Source: a virus
IMG/VR virus record: IMGVR_UViG_3300036823_000095
Coordinates: 1 to 41,215 of that record
DNA length: 41,215 nt
Reading direction: 5' to 3' (one strand)
The notes beneath the pieces are model-generated. The model had not been told where the DNA came from, ran no database searches, and saw only the letters and a program-made list of their open reading frames with translations. Of the stretch, positions 29,845 to 35,823 are shown in pieces (position 1 is the first letter of the stretch; every line of letters begins with the position of its first letter). The translations under genes and the position numbers were made by a program.

Positions 29845-31683
29845 TTAGAAAAGCCCGTCAGGAACCGACGTAGGCGTATAACCCAATACTTCGAGGTCGC
29901 CGCCGAACGCCCACACGACCGAATGCCAGCGCGCGGAAACGTCCACGTCAAACATGGTGCCGTCGTGCATGGTCGTTTTTGAAGTCTCGTAATCGGTGCT
30001 GCCCAGCGTGCGGCGGTGCATGCCCGCCATGGTGGCGCTGGCCGGGTCCGTCTTGCAGCGCAGGCGCACATACTGCAAATCGGTATACGTCTCGTCGTCG
30101 CCCATTTCGCCGGTCTGCAATGCGCTGGCCGTGCATGGTCCGGTGAGCGTTTCGACCGTATGCGCAGGCGAGATAATCGAGGGCACGCGCGAGGCGTTGA
30201 CCCAAAACGGCGAGTTGTACGCGACCGCTGGCAGGTCGTCCCACGTCGGGTAAAACGTGCCCAGGTCGTCCCAGGTCATCTGTCCAACAATGTGTTCAAA
30301 CGTCGCCTCTAACCTGTAGGCGACATGCCCCCACTTGTTCGCGCGATAGTTGTACACAATGCCGCTGTCAATCGTTGTGCCGTCGCCCCTGCCCGACACA
30401 TAGAACCAGTAGACGAGGCTATTACGCTGGTCGTGCATGCTGCGCATAATGTAATCAACGGCGGGGTCACGGTCGGCGAAAAACCATTCCTTTACCGGGT
30501 CGCCGATTGGTTGCGGGCGCGTGCCGTCGTACACATAGAAATTGTCATTGCCTAGAAACACATGCGCGGTCCCGATGCTTATAACGGCTTCCTGCGTCGG
30601 TGCGCCTATCTCGTTTGATGCGACCGTGAAAGCCCATATCACGGGCGGCCCCTGATAGGTGCCATAGATAACCGACGAGGCTTTGTACAGCACGACATTG
30701 GAGCCGAGCGCCTTGCATGCGGTAATCGCGCCGGGCGTGTCAATCAGGCGGCCTGTCGCGCACTGCGTGGCAATATCAGGAACCCAATCCATCTGGTTGT
30801 ACAGCGCACTGCACCACCAGCCGTCAGGCCGCTCGCCGTAAATTTCGTCTGTCACGTTGGCGACGAAAACAAAGCCCTGTGTCACGTCAATGACGGTGGC
30901 AACAGGCGAGCCGGGAATGTCTTCAAACGGCCCGCTTACGATACTTTGCTGTATCGGGTCCGCGCCATTGACCGCGAGCGTTGCATTGCCCATCTGCGCG
31001 AAGCGCCACACGTTCGCATCAGTGCCGCCGTAGGGTTCGGCTACCTGCGTGTCATCGCTGGCGCTCACTGCATCCATGTGTGCGTCCAGCGGGTCGCCTG
31101 CGGCCAGCGGCCCGAGCGTGTGCGGACCCTCTAGCAGCGCCTGCGCCGGGTCGGGTGCGGCGGCCACGGTCACGGTGAGCGTGTATGCGGTCGTGCTGTT
31201 ATCGGCCAGCACAACCGTACACGTTACGGTATAGGTGCCTGCATCGGCCCATGTGTGCGTTGTCTTCGGGTCGGTCGTCGCGGTCGATTCGCTGCCGTCG
31301 TCAAATTGCCAGGTGTAGCCCTGTGCGCCGGTCGGCGGTTCGGCAACCGTGAGCGTAACCGCCTCGCCCGCCGTGGGGCTGGCCGGGCTGGTCGTGACAG
31401 CAGCGGTCATGCGCGTGACGTCGAGCCATGACGTGCTGAGAGCCTCATAGATGCGCGTGGCCGTGCCCGCGAATGCGCGCGACGTGCCCGTAAGCAATAC
31501 GACGGTCGCCGCTCCGGTCACTTCGTCATCGAGCGCGGGCAGACCCTGCGCCGGTACGGGTGAGGCTGCGCCCTTCATGCCGATAAGCGTCGGAACCAGC
31601 ATTTCGCAGGCGACAATCACGCCGGGCGTGGTCGGGTCGAGGTCGGGCGCGAAGCCCATAAACGGCACGTAGGGGCCTGGCAT
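29845..31683 (-). CDS. P22 gp10-like head-completion protein with inserted PKD domain
   Basis: 612 residues. N-terminal and C-terminal parts follow the DNA-stabilisation/gp10 pattern: DVTR at ~88-91, WRFAQMGNATLAVNG, FVFVANVTDEIYGERPDGWW, NNFYVYDG-like DNFYVYDGTRPQPIGDPVKEWFF and SMHDQRNSLVYWFYVSG. Between DVTR and WRFAQ there is an Ig/PKD domain (~95-174: WQFDDGSESTATTDP, HTWADAGTYTVT). gp10-like proteins form part of the head-tail junction and keep packaged DNA inside. The PKD insert is extra to the family as I know it. Confidence 0.8.
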   Translation of the reverse strand: MPGPYVPFMGFAPDLDPTTPGVIVACEMLVPTLIGMKGAASPVPAQGLPALDDEVTGAATVVLLTGTSRAFAGTATRIYEALSTSWLDVTRMTAAVTTSPASPTAGEAVTLTVAEPPTGAQGYTWQFDDGSESTATTDPKTTHTWADAGTYTVTCTVVLADNSTTAYTLTVTVAAAPDPAQALLEGPHTLGPLAAGDPLDAHMDAVSASDDTQVAEPYGGTDANVWRFAQMGNATLAVNGADPIQQSIVSGPFEDIPGSPVATVIDVTQGFVFVANVTDEIYGERPDGWWCSALYNQMDWVPDIATQCATGRLIDTPGAITACKALGSNVVLYKASSVIYGTYQGPPVIWAFTVASNEIGAPTQEAVISIGTAHVFLGNDNFYVYDGTRPQPIGDPVKEWFFADRDPAVDYIMRSMHDQRNSLVYWFYVSGRGDGTTIDSGIVYNYRANKWGHVAYRLEATFEHIVGQMTWDDLGTFYPTWDDLPAVAYNSPFWVNASRVPSIISPAHTVETLTGPCTASALQTGEMGDDETYTDLQYVRLRCKTDPASATMAGMHRRTLGSTDYETSKTTMHDGTMFDVDVSARWHSVVWAFGGDLEVLGYTPTSVPDGLF

Positions 31684-31685
31684 GA

Positions 31686-32279
31686 CTAGCTCGCCCTCGC
31701 CACCAGTCCCGAACCCGAGGCGCGGGCGCGGCTGCTGTTGCTGTTCATTGCTTCAATAATCGCGCTGTACTGGCTGCCCCAAATCTGCACGCGGGCATCG
31801 TTTTTCAGATACGGTTCGGCCTGCATCAGCGAGCCATACAGATACGCGTCGGGCGCGTCTTCAATCAGCCAGTTTTGCGGTTCGGCATCCGACAGGGGCG
31901 TAAGGCGCTGATAGTAGAACAGCCGGAACAGGGAGCCTGCATCAATGCGGCCCATAATCCAGACGCTGTTACCAATCATCGTATAAAGCCGGTCACTGGT
32001 CTGGCCTAGCTGGTCGGCGTCGGCGGTCCAGCGTGCGGTATACGTGAGCGTTTCGCCGTTGAGGTCGAGCTTTTCCGCGTCGAGAAAATCATCTGGCAGG
32101 GTGATAACGTTCTGGTCGGTCGTGCGCATATAGATGCTTGCCATTTGCCGCGTGCGCAACTGACGGTTTAGCGATGCTTCGGCCAGCGTAATAAAATCGG
32201 GTATGCGGTCGGTGAGGTTGGTACGCTTGAGCCAGCCCGCAATGCTGGTCTGCAAATCCTTGTAGTTTTTAATGGTCAC
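31686..32279 (-). CDS. SU10-type head-tail adaptor
   Basis: 197 residues, ATG 32279 overlapping the upstream gene. Begins MTIKNYKDLQTSIAGWLKRTNLTDRIPDFI, followed by ITLAEASLNRQLRTRQM, then a beta-rich middle (TLPDDFLDAEKLDLNGETL) and FRLFYYQRLTPLSD, the pattern of phage adaptor proteins encoded between portal/capsid and gp10-like genes. It likely binds the portal and links it to the tail. Family named from pattern, not from a search. Confidence 0.75.
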   Translation of the reverse strand: MTIKNYKDLQTSIAGWLKRTNLTDRIPDFITLAEASLNRQLRTRQMASIYMRTTDQNVITLPDDFLDAEKLDLNGETLTYTARWTADADQLGQTSDRLYTMIGNSVWIMGRIDAGSLFRLFYYQRLTPLSDAEPQNWLIEDAPDAYLYGSLMQAEPYLKNDARVQIWGSQYSAIIEAMNSNSSRARASGSGLVARAS

Positions 32280-32578
32280 GCGCGGCCCCCTTTGACACGA
32301 AACAGACTGTTATCGGGGTCGTTCAGAAACTGCGCGCGTAATTTCGGGTCGCGTGTGAACTGGTCAAACGATACTTTCTGTTTGATACACCAGTCTTCAA
32401 TCACCACGCCCGGAACATGCGCGAGTACGGGCATATCCTTGTGCCCGGTCTGGCCGGTGTTGCGCAGAAAGGCGCACGTATCGAGCAGGCCCGGAAACCA
32501 TTCCGTGTGTTCCACAATGACGCCTAGAACGTCATCCCACAACACGCGGTTTTCAATATTGGCGAATGGGTCACGCAT
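32276..32578 (-). CDS. Hypothetical late protein, 100 aa
   Basis: ATG at 32578 directly follows the eight-T tract of the terminator at 32579-32604. Sequence: DPFANIENRVLWDDVLGVIVEHTEWFPG, a central part with cysteines and a C-terminal acidic-basic stretch (FLNDPDNSLFRVKGGRA). Located between capsid and adaptor, so it may be a capsid accessory. No clear Shine-Dalgarno outside the hairpin, so translation may depend on the hairpin being unfolded. Confidence 0.65.
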   Translation of the reverse strand: MRDPFANIENRVLWDDVLGVIVEHTEWFPGLLDTCAFLRNTGQTGHKDMPVLAHVPGVVIEDWCIKQKVSFDQFTRDPKLRAQFLNDPDNSLFRVKGGRA

Positions 32579-32604
32579 AAAAAAAAGCCCCTGTTTCCAG
32601 GGGC
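32579..32604 (-). terminator. Terminator/attenuator after the capsid gene
   Basis: Minus strand GCCCCTG, loop GAAA, CAGGGGC, then eight T, touching the next ATG. Perfect 7-bp stem. Placed after the most expressed gene, it should lower downstream expression. Confidence 0.92.
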
Positions 32605-32628
32605 TTCCTCTGTTGTCGTCGCTGCCTG

Positions 32629-33597
32629 TTACGGCGTGACCGGGGCGGTTGCGTTCAGGTCGCGCACGGCAAACGAACTGCGTTCCTCGCGCGCTTCCAG
32701 CGTCAGTTCCGTGACCATTTCATAGCTGACGTTATCGCCCGTCTTCGCTAGCTGGTCGGTTTCGAATCCGCGCAACGTTGCCACGGCCCAATAATCCGGG
32801 TCAATGCCGTAGACATTGTTATCAATGCCATTCGACATAACACGGTCAGGGACCATTTCAATATTGCCGAAGTCGGAACCGTAGAACGTGTAGGCCGTGT
32901 TCAGTGTCACACGGGCCACGCCGTTAATGTCCTGTTCGCGTACAACGTTGCCGTCAAACGTTGAGGCTACCTGTTTGAGGTACGGGGCCATGATTGCAAA
33001 ACGCACGTCGCCGCCGTTCGTGTAGGCCTGCAAAATCGCATCCTTGAACGAGGCTTCGTCAAAATCACGGGCCGCGCCTGCAACCGGCGCAACATTGTTT
33101 TTCGGGTCCGGTGCAACGCCGCCCACGCCCATATTGTTGTTCGTTTCCATCCAGCCATTGAGGCCGCGCAGTTTGCGGTTGCCGCTCGCGTCTTCAATCT
33201 GCTGCACGGCGTTGGCAATGCAGGCCGCTTCGATATCCTTTTTGATTTCGAGCGCCTTTTTGGCCTTTAGCCGGTTCAGTTCCGGGCCGCCTGCATGGTT
33301 GACCGCGTTTTGTGTGCCGCTGATAGAAAACGTATCAGTGAAAATCTGGCAACGGTTCCCGAGGCGTTCGGTTGGTTGCTGCTTGGCAAACGTCGCGTCT
33401 GCGCCTTCCGGTGCGGCGTTGTTCGGGTTCGGCGCGCGCAGCGTGTCGCGTTGCCATTCGTGCCAGACAGCATCGGCATTTACGCGGTCGATACGCGAAA
33501 CAAACGGCGTATCTGTCGGCGACGTGCGAAAAATCCGGTCAATCAAATCCTCGCGGTTGCCGACTACCTGCGTGGTCGTATATACATTTGCGGGCAT
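32629..33597 (-). CDS. Major capsid protein, SU10/DUF5309 type
   Basis: 322 residues, ATG 33597 (GGAG and AAGGA upstream). Family pattern: TTQVVGNREDLIDRIFRTSPTDTPFVSRI (N-terminal), HEWQRDTLRAP, ETNNNM-like GLNGWMETNNNMG, DAILQAYTNGGDVRFAIMAPYLKQVAS, and a C-terminal VRDLNATAPV. These HK97-fold proteins need the scaffold encoded directly upstream. The gene is followed by a strong terminator. The assignment is strong. Confidence 0.9.
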   Translation of the reverse strand: MPANVYTTTQVVGNREDLIDRIFRTSPTDTPFVSRIDRVNADAVWHEWQRDTLRAPNPNNAAPEGADATFAKQQPTERLGNRCQIFTDTFSISGTQNAVNHAGGPELNRLKAKKALEIKKDIEAACIANAVQQIEDASGNRKLRGLNGWMETNNNMGVGGVAPDPKNNVAPVAGAARDFDEASFKDAILQAYTNGGDVRFAIMAPYLKQVASTFDGNVVREQDINGVARVTLNTAYTFYGSDFGNIEMVPDRVMSNGIDNNVYGIDPDYWAVATLRGFETDQLAKTGDNVSYEMVTELTLEAREERSSFAVRDLNATAPVTP

Positions 33598-33609
33598 GTT
33601 CCTTGACTC

Positions 33610-34734
33610 CTAAAAGAGCCGCGCAAGGTTGTCCAGATTGGGGTTTTTCTCCCACTGCGACACGGCGCGTTTGCGCTGGTCTGCCTTCTGGTTCTGTGCG
33701 GGCTGACGGTTGCCGGGGCGTTCCGAAACGGGCGGCAAATCGCGCACGCGTTTTTGCGCGGTGCCTGCCTTCGATTTCAGTTCGTCGTACTTGCGGGCCT
33801 TGTCGGCGTTGATAGCAGCGGCGTGCAGCACGCGCACAATGCGCGCGTCGCCGATTTCGCTGATTTCCTGCGCGTTAAATCCTGCATCCGACAGCAGGGT
33901 ATTAATGCGCGCGATGCCGCGTGAGGCCTTTTCCGGGTCGCGCCATGCGGGGATAGCTTCGAGAACGCTATCCTTCTGGATTTCGAGAAACTGCCCTTTC
34001 TGTGCTTCGTGCAACTGCGCCTGTTGGTTAGCGAGGTAGGCTTGTGCCGCCTCTGCATCACGCAAGTGCTGTTGACGTTGCTCCATCAGGTGTTTTTGTC
34101 GAACCCATGCGGCGGGGTCGGTCTGTGCGAGTTCGTCCAGATTGGGTGTCTCGCTTTGCATCAACGCACGAATGTGCGTCTGCACGTTCTGCAACATCGT
34201 GTTCAACTGCTGGCGCTGCTGGTTGACTGCATGAATCAGGTTATCGGCCTGTTTCTGCGTGGTGGCCGCCTTTTCCCAGCGGTCATGCGCAGACAGGCCC
34301 TTGCTTGCCGCTTCGAGCATTTCGGCACGCGTGAGCGTGCGCTTTTCGCCGTTGACTTTCAGCGTGTATTTTTCCGCGCCGTCGTCGTCGTCGTGTTCCT
34401 CGCCGTCGTCGTCGTCGCCGCCGTCGTCGTCGCCTGCTGCGTGCTGGGTGTCGTCGCCGTCGTCGCCATCGTCGCCGGTGTCGCCGTCGTCGTCGTCGCC
34501 TTTGGGTTCCGGCTTGCCCTTCTTTTTGCCGGGTTTAGCTTCCTCGTCGTCGCCGTCGTCGTCGTGTTCGTCGTCGCCCGTGTCATCACTGGCGGCCTGA
34601 AAACGTCCATTGTCTGCCCGCGCTGCCTTGCGGCTTTCCTTGGTCGTCGCTTTCTTTTCCACGTCGCCGAACGCGTCGCCGAGTTCGCCCAGGGATTGCG
34701 CGCCCGCTTGCGGGTTAGCTGCGTCCTGTCCCAT
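33610..34734 (-). CDS. Scaffolding protein
   Basis: 374 residues, ATG 34734 (GGAG, spacing 8). An acidic low-complexity region (about 40-115, runs of D, E, G, encoded by GAC/GAT triplets) is followed by a helical part (TRAEMLEAASKGLSAHDRW, KQADNLIHAVNQQRQQLNTML, AQAYLANQQAQLHEAQKGQ) and a basic C-terminus (KNPNLDNLARLF) of the kind that contacts capsid. Lies directly before the major capsid gene, the usual site for scaffolds. Preceded by a terminator/attenuator at 34747-34781. Confidence 0.8.
   Translation of the reverse strand: MGQDAANPQAGAQSLGELGDAFGDVEKKATTKESRKAARADNGRFQAASDDTGDDEHDDDGDDEEAKPGKKKGKPEPKGDDDDGDTGDDGDDGDDTQHAAGDDDGGDDDDGEEHDDDDGAEKYTLKVNGEKRTLTRAEMLEAASKGLSAHDRWEKAATTQKQADNLIHAVNQQRQQLNTMLQNVQTHIRALMQSETPNLDELAQTDPAAWVRQKHLMEQRQQHLRDAEAAQAYLANQQAQLHEAQKGQFLEIQKDSVLEAIPAWRDPEKASRGIARINTLLSDAGFNAQEISEIGDARIVRVLHAAAINADKARKYDELKSKAGTAQKRVRDLPPVSERPGNRQPAQNQKADQRKRAVSQWEKNPNLDNLARLF
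34380..34573. repeat. GTC/GAC trinucleotide low-complexity tract
   Basis: The plus strand shows many GTCGTC and CGTCGC units, encoding Asp/Gly/Glu runs of the scaffold on the minus strand. It is a low-complexity coding repeat liable to slippage length changes; no separate function is indicated. Confidence 0.8.
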
Positions 34735-34746
34735 TTTTCACGCTCC

Positions 34747-34781
34747 AAAAAAATGCCCGAATCCTGTAACGGGTATCGGGC
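34747..34781 (-). terminator. Terminator/attenuator before the scaffold gene
   Basis: Minus strand GCCCGA, 15-base loop, TCGGGC, A, seven T. It starts immediately after the stop of the 34782 gene and 13 bases before the scaffold ATG, so a promoter or antitermination is required for scaffold and capsid expression. Confidence 0.85.
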
Positions 34782-35297
34782 TTAGTCAGGTTGAATTACT
34801 TCCATGGCCTGCGAAAAATTGCCGGGCCAGTCATCGGGCCGGGGTTTGCCTGGCCGCCATGTTCTGAGGGCGTACATATCCCAGCCGCCTTGCGGGTCGT
34901 CGGTGTCCGGTAGCGGGTACGGGTCGGTGTACATCAGCAGGCGCGCACACGCTGCGGCTAGTACGTCGTCCTGGTCGAGCCGGTTGTAAATCGCCACGGG
35001 GTCAAACGCGACATGACGACGGCGGCAAACGTGCTGCAATGGGGCGGCGCTCGCGCTCGCCTCATAGATGCCCCATACGCCGCCGTGGCTCGCCTGGGTG
35101 CCCTGTTCAAACTGCCAGTACCCGCGCGCCGGGCCGCCGCCGTACTGGTCGCGTGTAACGAACCCGCTTTCCTGCAAGCCGATAGCGAGCAGCAGCACGC
35201 GGGCCGCGTCAGAGGTCATTTCAGCGGGCAACAGGCGCAGCGCCGGGCGGATTGCGCGGCGCAGGATGCGTTGCAGGTTCGGGCCGGTCGTCGTCAC
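34782..35297 (-). CDS. Lytic-transglycosylase-like protein
   Basis: 171 residues, GTG start at 35297 with GGAG nine bases upstream. Motifs: LLAIGLQESGF (catalytic Glu in the LQES motif) and GPARGYWQFEQGTQASHGGVWG, resembling the ExxS and GxxQ-type motifs of SLT/lysozyme folds. It may be a virion-associated peptidoglycan enzyme or the endolysin; no signal peptide. Positioned between portal accessory genes and scaffold and preceded by its own GCTAGC promoter. Confidence 0.6.
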   Translation of the reverse strand: MTTTGPNLQRILRRAIRPALRLLPAEMTSDAARVLLLAIGLQESGFVTRDQYGGGPARGYWQFEQGTQASHGGVWGIYEASASAAPLQHVCRRRHVAFDPVAIYNRLDQDDVLAAACARLLMYTDPYPLPDTDDPQGGWDMYALRTWRPGKPRPDDWPGNFSQAMEVIQPD

Positions 35298-35301
35298 TGT
35301 G

Positions 35302-35338
35302 TAGCACTCCTATAGCATTGTGCTAGTCATTCGCTAGC
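35302..35338 (-). promoter_or_regulatory. Phased GCTA/TAGC array and promoter before the transglycosylase gene
   Basis: TAGC at 35302, 35313, TAGT 35324 and TAGC 35335 (the last within GCTAGC 35333-35338) at 11-base steps. A minus-strand promoter fits TAGCGA (35336-35331), 16 bases, TATAGG (35314-35309). It lies in the 44-base gap between the small ORF at 35342 and the 35297 start, in the middle of the late block. Confidence 0.7.
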
Positions 35339-35341
35339 GTT

Positions 35342-35494
35342 TTACTGCAACATTACCAGCGTTCTGCCATCAGAAAGACGGCATGCGGGCGGCCCTTTGT
35401 GGATGCGTGCGCCGTGGCCGCCAGCCACGCGCAGACTGACGCCAGGCGGGCTGTTCTTTGCCCAAACGTCGGTAATGAAAACGTTCTGCGGCAA
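35342..35494 (-). CDS. Possible 50-aa protein with TTG start
   Basis: The frame is open upstream, but a TTG at 35494 preceded by GAGG with five-base spacing is the only start with a ribosome site after the end of the 35509 gene. Sequence: PQNVFITDVWAKNSPPGVSLRVAGGHGARIH and a short tail. The frame overlaps no other gene in this interval. An ATG at 35695 would run through the 35509 gene and is rejected. Function unknown. Confidence 0.4.
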   Translation of the reverse strand: MPQNVFITDVWAKNSPPGVSLRVAGGHGARIHKGPPACRLSDGRTLVMLQ

Positions 35495-35508
35495 GGTTTC
35501 CTCAACGG

Positions 35509-35820
35509 CTACAAGCCACCTATTGAACGAATTCCAAGACGCTCTTTCATCGTCCTGTATTCCTTTAGCTGGATGCGCGCCATTTCCCCCGTCTGTATGT
35601 GCTGGGTGAGCGCCTGCCTCAACTGGCCTAGTAGTGTCACCATCAGGAAACACCTTTCGCGCCCGTCCTGCCCTATTGCTGCGTCCTGTTTCCATCGCGT
35701 CATTAACTCCTTTTCGACGGCTTCAAATGCGTCCACAAAGAGGGGGCTTTCAATCACGGCGCGCGCCCGTTCGGCGCGCTCCACTTCGTGCGCGCGTTTC
35801 ACGCGGTCTGCGTCATCCAT
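35509..35820 (-). CDS. Hypothetical late protein next to portal, 103 aa
   Basis: ATG 35820, three bases after the portal stop. Helical with acidic/basic heptads (ADRVKRAHEVERAERARAVIESPLFVDAFEAVEKELMTRW, TLLGQLRQALTQHIQ). Small helical proteins downstream of portals often aid assembly or packaging. No family recognised. Confidence 0.75.
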   Translation of the reverse strand: MDDADRVKRAHEVERAERARAVIESPLFVDAFEAVEKELMTRWKQDAAIGQDGRERCFLMVTLLGQLRQALTQHIQTGEMARIQLKEYRTMKERLGIRSIGGL

Positions 35821-35823
35821 GGT

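Noticed and set aside
34380-34573. CRISPR-like or tandem regulatory repeat
   Set aside because: It is only a triplet coding repeat for Asp/Gly/Glu; no spacers or conserved repeat unit.
34009-34785. Plus-strand 258-codon frame rich in Val opposite the scaffold gene
   Set aside because: It is the antisense of the Asp-repeat tract (GTC for GAC); no ribosome site, and the minus-strand scaffold fits position and composition.
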